Assembly (NCBI GenBank): GCA_002633005.1
Contig: NMRA01000009.1
Coordinates: forward strand, 166,654-230,653
Direction: 5' to 3'
Length of the DNA stretch: 64,000 nt
DNA from: Phoronis australis
Taxonomy: Eukaryota; Phoronida; Phoronidae
Shown one piece after another: positions 23,211-36,000 of this stretch. The position numbers were made by a program, and so were the translations under genes. The notes beneath the pieces were generated by a model, which saw only the letters and a program-made list of their open reading frames with translations, ran no database searches and had not been told where the DNA came from. The first letter of the stretch is position 1. Each line of letters begins with the position of its first letter.

Positions 23211-23510
23211 CTATTGGGATGTAACGTTTCTACAAAATTCGTTCTCAGCCAATGTAACTACCATATAACAGGTTTCTGGTTCCTCCATATGAAAATCCAG
23301 GTCAAAAAGAAGGTCACAAGTAGTCCTATTCAGTTGGAGAATTTTATGATGCCATCTTAACTGAGGCAGGCCAGCCAGCTGGCTCTCTATTGTGTTGGCA
23401 GGGAATGGGGTAATTGAAACTTTCGCTTCAGTTAACAATTCTAATTGGGTTTTGGCTTGAATTTTCAGCAGGGATAGATTCGTCATGATTACTTTAAAGA
23501 CACTTTCCAT
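23211..23510 (-). CDS. Small hypothetical protein, 99 residues, divergent from KCTD5
   Basis: A minus-strand ORF starts MESVFKVIMTNLSLLKIQAK and ends ENEFCRNVTSQ. I do not recognise the family. The composition is protein-like: an amphipathic Leu/Lys N-terminal part, a central LPQLRWHHKILQLNRTTCDL segment, and an acidic tail. Support beyond length is a minus-strand AATAAA at 23179-23174, about 32 nt past the stop, and its position 357 bp upstream of the KCTD5 start in divergent orientation. It has no homologue I can name. It may be a true single-exon gene, the last exon of a longer gene, or chance. Confidence 0.4.
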   Translation of the reverse strand: MESVFKVIMTNLSLLKIQAKTQLELLTEAKVSITPFPANTIESQLAGLPQLRWHHKILQLNRTTCDLLFDLDFHMEEPETCYMVVTLAENEFCRNVTSQ

Positions 23511-23867
23511 GATACAAGTTCCTCCAGTTTACTAATATGCTTTTTATGAGCTGCTTGTTTACTGGTTTCACCGAACAATAATCCATTTTAGTTAACCATT
23601 CACATATCTCCGGTTCAGCGACACAAGTTACGGTAAAGGAAAAAATGGTTGCTCGCGAGGCCAATAATTACAAAAAAATTTTCACCGAACAAAAATTTCA
23701 CCTTTTTGCCTGAAAGAATATTCAATTCCAAGTTCACGTAACACTCCAGCTTAATCTTGAGATTAAGCAGTTCCAAGTTCACGCACAGCAAGACAAGTTC
23801 GATAGCGATAGCAGCGCTGAAGTGATCGAAGCAAGAACTAAGCTGCAAAGCACAGACAACGGGGAAC
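23511..23867. promoter_or_regulatory. KCTD5 upstream region with palindrome between direct repeats
   Basis: The 13-bp string TTCCAAGTTCACG occurs exactly at 23726-23738 and 23771-23783. Between them at 23750-23767 is the palindrome CTTAATCTTGAGATTAAG. AGTTCA is a nuclear-receptor-like half-site, which is a suggestion only. The region sits immediately upstream of the KCTD5 start codon, and part may be 5' UTR. Confidence 0.5.
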
Positions 23868-24056
23868 ATGGCCGATCTGCAGGCGGAGTCTAAAATTGCA
23901 GAAACTACAAACAACAACACATCAACGAAAAACCAGTGGGTGAGGTTACATGTTGGCGGCAAGTCATTTACAACAACGAGGACAACACTTTGCCGAGATC
24001 CTAAGTCATTTTTATTCAGACTTTGTCAAGAAGATCCTGATCTTAACTCGGACAAG
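23868..24056 (+). CDS. KCTD5: KCTD5 coding exon 1
   Basis: The ATG at 23868 is in a good context (GGGAACATGG). The exon encodes 63 residues: a Thr/Asn-rich N-terminal tail, then the start of the BTB fold to NSDK. It ends in phase 0 at GTAGGC. Confidence 0.93.
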
Positions 24057-27000
24057 GTAGGCTGCGGCGTTTCTCATGAATTTAACTTTTCTTTAGCCGA
24101 GTCTAGGAATCAGAACTGGCCTAGGCCCAGTTGAGTAACTATTAGAAAGATTTTAGTTCACACTTCCAATCGGTTTGTAGGAGGAGGAAACTGTTCTCGA
24201 AACCCAGAATCACTGTAAGTGGCTAGTATTACCTAGAACATGCTCGGTACTGACAAGTTGGATATAGCTCTCCCTGATTTCGAGAAGCAGGCAATGGCCC
24301 GTCATTATCCAGTGAATGAAACTGGTCCTCTTGAGCTAGTGCTATACTAGGCTAGTGTCGCCGTGTGCTTCATGTACAAAGTTCTTGGAACTGATAAGTG
24401 TTAGCTAGATAGCCAATCTAGATTTTTTCGGCTGAGTGAAAGTGAAATAAATTAGCTGACAACGTTCTCTCATCTCTTTCCTGATGTCAATCTTCATAAG
24501 TTCATGTTCAATTTTGAGGGCACTGACACCACACAGTTTGTGAAAAGGTTTGTGGCACTGTTTCACCCAGTGAACAAAGGGCCCTATATCCAGTGATTGC
24601 CTGATTTTCAAATTAAGGAAATCTAGCAGTAGTACGTCCAACTAGTGCCAGTCATTTCTGGGGTCAATGAGTAGTGGGGGATTGCTGCGCACCCAATATC
24701 CAGGAAAGTAGGTCCCCTAGAAGACTCCAAATTTGAAATGATGAAATACTGTACCAAGAGCTATGTAACCAACCCATCCCTGAAACCCTTAGGGCCACTG
24801 CAGATGGATGTAGGTACAAGCTCAGATGTCTGCCTCTACTGTCATTATTACCTGTACACAGCTGAAGGCTAAATGCCCACTGACCTGTAAACTACAGTGA
24901 TGTGGTAATTAATTTTCATGCGCTATCAAAAGTAATTGGCGAAGCACTTAGCTCACCTCTCCTCATACTATGATGATATTTGCTTGTCAGGTATGTCAAC
25001 AAGTTAGACATTCTCGTCACCGACCTGTGAGGAGAAATCGTCAAGATTCATTATGTTGCAGATGTAAGATATGAACTAAGCTCATTTGTATTGCAGGTGT
25101 GAAGCTTTTTGTTTGCACTGACCCTTAAAAGCTGTTATGAACCTGCCTTATACCCTTTACTGGTATAAAATTATCCTCAAGTCAAAAAAATGTTATTACT
25201 GAGCTTCAAAAGAACTGACAATTAGTTATTGCTTGAAAAAAGGCTGTACAAGTTGACTGGTCACGGTGTGTCACTTTATTCAACAAGCATGGTCTTGAGT
25301 AGTACTGAACTGTCAGTTGTGTGCAAGAACAAAAATCATATCTCACATCTGATTAGAAGAAGTTGAGAACAATTTTTAGCGGCAAGTGGTGTTAATCAAA
25401 GTTATTTCTTTGGCAGAGCATGGGTTTATTGCTGGTTTAAGATTGTGAACCTTTTATTAAAACTGGACACCTGAGAAGATAGCACTTAGTCTCTGGTATT
25501 GCCACCACAGTCGTTGAAATACGCACTCCGGCATTCAGGTGATCATCATCAAGCTCAAATATCGAACATATGGGACCAACCCCTTTCCCTCCTGTCACAG
25601 AACTCCTCCTCAACTTAACTTTTGATAGATGTCATGACACTTCCAATAAAATGGCTTGTAATTTAGAAATCGTCTAAGCTCGCTGGAAGTTTTTTATCTA
25701 AAAACGATTTGAAATTTTGACAATCACTTGGTTCTAGCATTTGAAACTTGAAATAAAAGCAAGCTGTTGAAAGATTGTCCTTGTTTACAATTAGTGTTAA
25801 CAGTTTCTGAGCTTTTGCCTCGATGTCTTCTGGCCTTTTGCCCCTTTCTCACTGTAAGTACTTAATTTTAGAATTGTCCATGATGATAGTGTCTGTCAGT
25901 GAAATCTGAAATCTTGTTATTTGACAGGTAATCTAGTTAATTACTAGGTTCTGCAACTTAGCTGGCATAGAAACATCACAGGCCTTGTGAGATAAGCTTA
26001 AACTGCCTTGAGTGTGGCAGGGAAACTCGGGCTCCTGAATATTTAGTATGGATTTTCCCTGCATATCAAAAGAGCTTTGTCGTCTATTGATGGATGCAAA
26101 GCCTGCCTGGAGGAAATAGTCAGATCATATTCATAAGTTAAACAGTGTTTCCAAATTACTGAGAAAAACATACAAATTGGAAGACTTCACCATGAAGAAT
26201 CCCATGCGGAAGGGTTCTCATGATCACATCATTATGTAATCAATGCAATGGGCCCAGTGGTATGGTCTAAGCCTGCCTGGTACACCACAAAAGGCATCAG
26301 GCCATGCTGTAAACATCTCCTTTCAATGAGACAAGGATCAATTTGGAGACATGTCTACGGTACATGCCATCTAACAGCAATGTTTTTGCCGATTGAAAAA
26401 TGGCCCCTAGACTAACACCAATAGCGGATTTGCAGCGACGCCATATTGAAATTAGGTTAAAATGGTGCATTGTGGGTGTTGTGGTCAGGATTCAGAAAGC
26501 GGCCATAGTAACAAGCATAATACGCGGTATGAGCGCGAAGAAAACTTACGGCGGATACATTTGTTGTAATCCTGGCTGCTTCAAAAACAACAAGAGAGAT
26601 AAAAATCTGAATTTTTATGTTTCCTGCAAACCAAGAACTTCGTGAAAAATGGATAAACAACATTAGGAGAGCTGGGAGTAAGGGGAGATTTAGCGCATTC
26701 AAACCAATGCGGGGCCATCTAGTAGGCAACACGTAGCCCCTCGGTTGGCCATATAGGGGCTACAATATTTCCATTCGCTTTCTGTACTCATTTCGTTACT
26801 TCAGTGTATTTTAAACGGGCCGTGACCGGATTTGGGTTACCGATTTCGAGTTTTCACCTCGTCAAAAATACATTCTACACTTAAAACTATCATTTAAAAA
26901 AAACGCTTACTTTCATCATTGGTTCTTTCTACTTCTATACATATCTTTGATGAAGCTTAGTTGTGAGAATTAAGTTGACTTTGGCGAAGAATTACAACTC

Positions 27001-30000
27001 AACTTTTTGGTTGCCGTTAATTTTATCACCGCGTGCGCGATAACCACAAAGCATGTCAACTAAATAACGCGAGTAAGGCAAAGGTTAGCGCGAGACTGAG
27101 CGAAGCACGTGACGCTAGCGTGCGACACTTGTAAAATAGCATGAGAAGGTATCGGGTGAAACTTGTAAGATGTGTGTCCCTTGGATGTTTTTTTCGTCAA
27201 CATGCGTAATTTCACGTAACTTCCTCAAAATGGCACCCGGTAACTTAGAGAAACTCGAGCAAACCGCGACAGATTTTCATCGATTTGTTGAAGTTTTGCT
27301 GACTAAATTGTATCCAGAGTCGTAGTATGTGTTAATTATAACTCCGTGTTTCTATATGTATTGATTTTATTTGTTGTATTTTGAAATGAGTAACTTTTTG
27401 TGAGGATGTACTATCACCCCTGAATGCCTGCGGCATCCAGTGCGATGTAATTGCCTTTGGACCATCGTGTGTGCGGCTAACATTTTCCTGGTCGGAAAAA
27501 AGACGCATGAGAACAACATTCCGACGGAGTTTCCTCTTAAAATTAACATCTCTAGCATATCCACGGCGAAAGCTACAAAAGTTTAGCAACCCAAGAACTC
27601 TCAACTTGTCTGAAACCGGAGGGGATTTCGAAATCAACGCCGATAGCCCCAATACTGAACATGACGACAGTCGTGCCCTCCGTCACACGGTCACTGATCA
27701 TAGCTTCGCTGTATTTAAAAAAGAGAGAGAGTACTTGCTTGGTATTATGAAGCAAAAAAATGAAACACGGTTTTTAGTTGCAAATCACTCCAAATGCACA
27801 CACTATCCAGCCCCCTCAAGACAAGCCTGACCACAAGCTATCCCATGAGCCTTCGCGCAGGAAGTAACTCGCACATGCGCAATGCGTAGTTCGTTTGCGC
27901 TGCAAATCCGCTATTGTAACAACCCTTGTTGCTGCCAATTCCACCCCTGTCCAGTTGCCACTAATTCTACAATCCCTTAAAATAGTGACTCTTACTTTAC
28001 ATGACTCTTAGATGTTTTTTCGGAGAGCAATGGTCCTGGTCGGAGAATGTGTTATGAGTGCTTCAAAATAATTTATGCATGTATAGAGTTGTTAATCTAC
28101 AAATGTACAGTTTTCTATACTTTGTTGACATGATTATTTTTGATATGATATTTTTGGTGAGGCTACCGCTCTCTTACCGATAAATAGATTATTACATGGC
28201 GAAGTCGTTATCCCCCGTTAACTAGAGCCCGAGTAGATTTTGGAGAATTATCGCCCGAGGGGCATTAGCCATGAGGGTGATAATTCTAAAAAATCCACGA
28301 GGGCTCTAGATAAGGGGGATAACGACTGAGAACATGTAATAATCTATTTATACCACATACTGAACGAGAAACATTGCAATGAATCGATCTACCTTTCTCG
28401 ACTCGCCTCGGCTTTGTAACTATTTTCTATGTCAGAGGCCCGGGGTCGGAGGTCGTGACCTTTTAAGAAAAGCTGAGATATTGTTGTTAAATAATGCATT
28501 TCTCAAAATCAATTGGAAAATAAAACAAAATAGAAATAAAGTGAATCTATAAATTAAGGTTTAGCAACTGTTATAGCTTACTACACATTTTATCACGATA
28601 AGCTTCGACCGGGAATATATCGTCTGCTAAAGTAGGTTACCACTAGTAACTGACTGTAATGCTCAAGTCAAAGGATCCCGCCCACACGGCACCTGCATTC
28701 AAATTGGAGATCGGTGATTTACAAGTAAGAGAACACGAGAGAAAAATTTCACTGAATTAAAATATCGTTTTTATGGAAATTATGCGTCTTATTTTTCATA
28801 GCGTATAATTGTCTGTGCAATGCCCTTTGCTGAACATGCGATTGTTGCGCGTGCTCATTTAAGTATTCTATTTTCACGTTCGATGATGTCAGCCGCTGAG
28901 TGGTGTAGTGGTAAAGTCTGCGACTCACAACAGTTGAGGCCCGGGTTCGAATCCGACCTCGGTTTCCCGCCAAAATGTTATCTCATTAGTAAGATAACTT
29001 TATGGGTTATTACACGTTTGTATCTGCCATTCGAGGCTAATATTGTGGTATAATACTTGATATCTAAATGAACAGAAAATTTCTTATTGTTCAATGACAT
29101 TTTGTCAGTCAGCTGAACAAGCTCAATGTTCAGTCTGTGAAGATTTATGTTTGCTTTGCAGCTTAGTCTTGAGCAGACCACTTACCTTCATGGGATATAA
29201 AAGAAATATTGAAATTAAACAAATGGTGAACTCCAAAGTTTACACCTGAAGAGAATATGGTCATTCCACATGAAATAACCCAGACTGTGTCGGGTTACCA
29301 TTTCAGAATTGGATAAAATTTACCCAGACATTTATCATGACACATTATGATTACCTGCAAAATTTCACTTACCTGCGCCAAAGGGTCTCCGAGAAATGGC
29401 CCTTTGAAATATTGGGTGACACACCCATTGTTGCCTTCGCCAGTTGAAACTGATTTTTTCTGATTATGGAGGCTTATAACTTCAAAATTAAGCATTGGAT
29501 TGAACTGAAGGTGTCTGTATGGATTAACACAGGTTGGCTATCATCAGTAGCACTTACAGCTGGAATGTTGGCAAGTCTGAATATAACACACAAGTTCAAT
29601 AATACACATATGCAGTTGCAAAATTTATCCTAGGATAGATATATTTGTTAGTGCCTCCGCAAAAGTTGTCAGTGATTCATGGAGCCTGCGTTCTTGTAAT
29701 TTTTGCGCAGCCGTGAAGTTTTCCTGTTATGATTATGTGTTTGGTGGTCAATTTGAGAGAGATTACAAGTGTCGGGGTCAAAAAGGAGCGTGGCGGGCCA
29801 TCTAGGTTTTAACACACAGGGAAACACTGCTCTTGAGACAGGCTCAGCGCCTTCAAGGAAAATGAGTCCTGGATGTGATGGATTGCCTAGTAAAATTCTG
29901 ATTAGTGTTTCTGCTCAAAATCACCAGCTTGACAAAAACTCAACACCTGGATGATAGCCTAATCTTCCAACATTCATCAGATCAATGTACTTTTTAAAGG

Positions 30001-33000
30001 AGAACCCACAGAAGTCATCTGTTAAAATGCTTTAAACTTTTTTTTGTGTGCACCATATGCTTTAGGAGAAAACGATTAGTAAAGCAGATTTTTTACATGT
30101 GATCTCTCCTGAGTTGACTGCAAGCATCGGGCATACTTCAGTGCTGTGAGAGCACGAAATTGACATTCACGTGACCCAAGTACACATGATGGTGCTTTAG
30201 TCTGTCTGAGTGAGTTGACAAAGATAAAGTGCCATTTCTATTATTCAGGGATATTATGCTATATTATTACGTGTGAATCATGTGAACATAAAGAGAATTC
30301 ATAAAGAGGATGTGAAATCCCTCTGAATTACATCACCATCAAAACCATTATGAAACTTGATGGCGCTGAACATTGTCCACCAAACTTAACACCACCATCT
30401 TGTGACGAATATTTCATCGTGTTGCTGCTATATTGGAGCATGATTATTTAACCTCGGCTTTAAGGTCATTTCCATCGCTAATTAGGTCAATTCAAAGTCG
30501 CAAATTTTAAATTCGAATAAATACATTTAGTGGCACTGAACGCTTTAAAAAACCAAAATGAAAGCACTCTGAGCAGTGACAATTTGTGTAATTGTATAAA
30601 AATTTAAAAGTGAGGTCGACGATGAAACAAAGAACATTAAGAATCATGACCCCGATGCTTATTACAGTAAGAAGATCTATTTAGTACATAACAAATTTGA
30701 TAAAATGGTTCATTTTAAGGATCGCGGAGCTAGAGCTGTGCAAACCGCAAACATGATTCGAGAAGTGGCGGTCGCAGCGCCATCTTGCATCCAATTTAGC
30801 CCAAAAACAAAGTCCTCAGGAGGATGATGATGAAGCAAACATTGTATGTTATTTTCATGACAATCAGATGAAAAATGCGATCTCTAGCACAGACATGGTA
30901 GACTGAGAAGTAAATTTTGAATATCTCGAGAACAGTAAGTTGTTGCAAGAAATGAGTTTCACAGTGCTGATAGCACTTGAAGAGATCTATCCACATACCA
31001 AATTTCAGACAGATCTGTCAATGGACGCTGAAGATACGACACAAAAACTCAGTTATTTGGAAACCAGTCCTTGGGGAAATCTCAAATAACTCGAGAATGG
31101 TATGAACTAAAAAAAATGTCATTTCCGATAGCCAGGCCTTTATGCAGGATTTCGAAAATAGGGTGTCCAAAATGGGGTTCCCAATATTCCAGGGCTTCCA
31201 TGATTCTGACGCGTAAACCCCCACCCCCTGCAATCCCCCAGACACACATTTTTTACAAAAAATGCATAGACCAAGGTTTTTACATTAAGTTTTCAAAACA
31301 GTCTTCTGTACTAAAAAAACTGTAGATCAAGACTTTACAATGCTATCAACCAAGTGTGAGTATAGCAACACTGTATATACTTTGTATATACATTGTATAT
31401 TTCTTCCTGCTTTGAAAAACAGCCCCCACTGTGAGCCTTCAGAGGCTTCCTAGTATTCAATACAATGTGTGAGTCCAAACTTGAAAATGTTCTTATTGAC
31501 AGAGGGCATCCAAATGATACATTGGGCGTCCTTGCCAGGGCCTCCAGATTAGTGCTAGGGCGTCCATTTGGATGCCCAGGACGTACGCTGCATTAAGGCC
31601 TGACAATAGTCCTTGGAATGATCTGTCCACATGAAGAAAAATCAGAAAAATTCAACCAGAAGCAGCGGAGCTATGGTCCCGTACATATAAAAAGGGAAAA
31701 TGGCTGCCACGGCGCCATCTTGTATCCAATTTCAACAAAAAAACAATAGACTAAGAGCCATTCATGAGACACATAATTTTTGGAAATTTCACATTGATTT
31801 GATAACAATTGTGATATGTAAGGCGCAAACAAGAAACAACAACATACTTTATTGAAGAAATTTCATTTTTTCATGTAAAATTCTTTTGAAAATGCAACAG
31901 ACTTCAAAAATTTCATTTCACCTAGTAACAAAAAGTTTCCATCACAAAACAGGAACCACGATGACAGTTTTCAAACTGTGCAGCTGCCCAGGGTTTTAAC
32001 TGAAGACTTCCGCATTTATAACAGGGTCAGTAATTGCTCCGTTTAATGTACTGGTATAATCCTATTGGAATGTAGGACCAAGACCAATGCATACTTTAAA
32101 GTATTTGATAAATAACGTAGAAAATAAGTCTGAAACTAAATAAGGCGATCCAGATTCCCTCAAGGATACTGTTGTTTCACAAAATGTAGAATATATATAT
32201 ATATATATATATATGTAAATACTGTAATCGTTCGGGTTAACGCCCATGCTCAGTTAACCGCCCATCCCCGACTTTAAGTGGATTTTCGATTTAACCGCCC
32301 ACTGCTCGGTTAAGCGCCCCCCTGCGATTTTTGAAGATTTCCAGTTAAGCGCCCACCTCTCGGTTAAGCGCCCATCCCCGACTTTTAAAGAATGAAGATT
32401 TAGCGCCTAGTGCTAAGGAAACGCGCGATTCCCCGACTTTTAGAAAAAGATCGATGATCACAATGAGTGCAACGACGCCGGGACTCCGAGACGGTGGTTT
32501 AGCAATCTGAATTACAATACAGGTAACGAGTTATTGTCTTGGGTCATGAACTCACTTCAAAATATAATACTTGAACCTTTTTGTCACTTTATTTTCTTCC
32601 CTTGTTTGCAAAGTTTAAGAACGCCGCCGGCGTCAAAACCTCCGCTTTCAGCGACTTTGTCTGCCGCGCTGAGTTTCCGTCTGCAGTGCACTAGATAAAA
32701 CATATATTCGAAAAAATCAGGCCAGAGAAATGTGACAATGGTTTTGCCAACCCTCCAAATTCTATTAAGGTGGGAAGCTCTCGTATTTTGAACAAATCTC
32801 ACAACTCACGGAAAGATGTCAAATTCTCAATATTTTGATGAATATAACTGCCGGGTTATAGAGGATGTGGGGCGACCGAAGGGACAGTACAAGTGCCTTA
32901 CTGGGTTACCGATTTCGTTGCTGCCTGTCGATTTCTGAATTCAAACGTTGGCAATAATGTATGTTTGTGTATGATCTTGAAGTAATAAAAAACGGCTAGT

Positions 33001-36000
33001 CAAATTTTGTTTTTCGCTTATTGCATCTCAGTCAAACTGGTTAGCAGATTTAACTAATGTCGCTGGCTGTTCTTTACTATTTCTTGCGTCAGCCCCCACG
33101 TAAGCGTGACTGTGTGAATTATCGTTTCCACATCCCCTTTTTAGCCATCCAGAATAATTTTGTTTATACATTGGCCATTTTCAGCCTGAACAAAAATTCT
33201 TACCATTCGAGTCTGAAATATCTACGACGTAGACTGCTTGACGATAGTGGGTAGGAGATTCACGCAGCTAGTTACAGGGATGGGCTTAGGGAGCATCGAG
33301 CCGGGAAATATGGGAATAGACTTGACATCGCAGTTTTGGGGAACATTGGCAACGGAGGAATATCGTAAAGAACTGGGTCTTTCGTAACAACAGCTTAAAA
33401 GTACATAATCACGCCCGTTTTTGTTACTTCGTCGGACTGTCGCTATGTGTGACTGATTTGTAGTGGTGCACGTGCGCAAGTTCCCACACTTTGGAGTGCA
33501 TGTTACCTTGACACCAACATGTGATTGACAGGTGACTCACACGTAGGCCCTACGTGCGTGCTGAATACCGCCACTATCTTTGGCCATAAAAAACGAGATG
33601 CATATTGAAAGAGGCCGTTATATTACTTGACGGCATTTCCAAGTCACGATTGTCAGCCGACTGAGACATTGCGCGATAACAGCGGGACCGAACAGTGCCG
33701 CCAGTGCGATATTACAAGTGATATAAATAGGATAATCTGGACATCTTGCATGAAAAATAAATGTTTTTCCACCACGAAGTTTGGTAAGGTGATCGTTTAG
33801 AATAATGAATTGAAACATTGCTGTTTTCTGACATTTTGTAACATATTTATGCAGTTGCTTGACATTTTATTCTTGATTGACGACTGGCTCGACCATCCCC
33901 GATCCTTGTCTTACTTCTTTGCATAGCATGTTTGGCGCAACGGCAAGAGAGCAATGCCGGGCTGTCGATATAAGACAGCTAGCCGCAGAACCATACGCTG
34001 AAAATGTCATTGAGTCACAGAGTGTCGACTATAACATCCCAAACACAAAAAACAGCAGAGTTAAGTTTTTCAAACTTTTATTACAACCAATTTTAAAACT
34101 GCTCTCTGACTCAGAACTTGACAGCTACATATAGTACGAGACCATAAATTTGATGTCTGACCTCTGCAACACGTAAAGCTTGCACGCGCGCACTTAAGCA
34201 GGGTCACATCTTGAAACAGTTTTAATTCTGGTGAAGGCTTCGTTGTCACTAGTCGTCTGCGCACCGCAGGACGGCACGGGGTTATTACTCAGCAATTTTG
34301 TAAATTTAATAGTGAATGACTTATCTGAGGGCAAGAGAATCTTTCTTGGGATCATCCGCTGTTATGACGTTTTCACAGTCATTTGGCGACGTGACGATAA
34401 AGCTCTTTGAAAAGGGCTACGCGTTCCGAGTATGAGTGTCGTGTCATGATTTAGATCGCCAGGTAAGATTAACCGCCCAGGGCAGTTGACTGTCGTAATA
34501 AGCGCCCATGTTCGGTTAACCGCTTATCCCCCACTTTAGGTGGATTTTCGATTTAACCACCCACTGCTCGGTTAACCGCCCTCCCCCGATTTTTTGGGTT
34601 CGCCAATTTAACTGCCCAGGGCGTTAACCCGAACGATTACGGTAAAACAACGAGATTGGATCACCTGAAATTTTTGGATATAATAACATCAGAAACAGAA
34701 ATAAAGTAAAATCAAAGACTGTATGACAATTGACATTTAAGATGTGGCGTAATGAAGGATATAATTTAAGAAGTTTTTATGTTTAATCCATTAGGTTCAA
34801 GAGTATTGAGCTTATCTATCCAATATTGTTCTCTTCTGAGTCTGTGAAGGGTACTGGGGTATTGAAGTTTTTCTATTATTTGTACAGGAAGATCATGATC
34901 ATTTCAATTCCAAAAACCATAATCTTCATGGATGTTATTATATCCGAAAATTTCAGTTGATCCATTCTTGTTTTATTTACCTATATATATTAAAATATTT
35001 GAGCATGTTTAAACATTTAGTACACAATTGTGTTTTTGTTTGACCTCGTTGCTGTTACATTACCTGAGCAAACTTAGTATGAAGATTAAAACATGTTTCG
35101 CTAATCATCATACTATGGTTCCACTATCTCGTAGCTGGTGTTTTTACCATTAAATCAGTTATTGCATGACAGATGGCAGCAGTGAATGACGTGAATGGGA
35201 TGTAAAGTGCATATTTCATGGTAGATTAGAAAGATGCACCATATGTCTGTAACATTCTCTTGCACTGAGTGATATACACATAGCAACAGTACAGCTGGCC
35301 TGACAGTGCTTGTTATTGTTAGGCACTGATATTCAATTGATACCTTTACTACTTATTTGAGGGAATAACTCTATTAACAATTAACCTTAATGTAACCTCG
35401 AAAATGATGCTTGGTTTTAATCATTTATCATAATACTGATGAAAAATGGGTTAATTATCATTAACTATCTTTGCAAAGAATTGAAGTGTATTCAGAGGGT
35501 CAGAGCTTATGTCATGAGAAATTTTATAGATTTTGCAAAAATGTGCTTGTGATTGTGAAGCAAGTGAGAGACCCTGGTCTTCAACAAGTTTTGTTCAACA
35601 GAAATTGCATTGAAAAGAATGTGGTCAGTTTTGAATGAAAATTTATGAAAATCTTAGCTTCCTTTTTGGAAAATTCTAATCTCAATTGAAGAGACCAAAC
35701 TAACTTTTTGTTGTAAAATGGTTTTCTATAAACTAATCTTAAGTTAATCACAAACCTTGCATCTTGAAACTGTACCATTAATTCTATACGCCATTGATTC
35801 TATACGCCATTGATTCTATACGCCATTGATTCTATACGCCGTTGATTCTATACGCCGTTGATTCTATACGCCGTTGATTCTATTCGCCGTTGATTCTATA
35901 GGCCATTGATTCTATACGCCATTGATTCTATAGGCCTTTGATTCTATGCGCCATTGATTCTATGCGCCATTGATTCTATGCGCCGTTAATTCTATACGCC

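Noticed and set aside
28893-28966. Functional tRNA-Val gene
   Set aside because: Good A and B boxes but the T stem cannot pair beyond two bases, so a SINE head or pseudogene is more likely.
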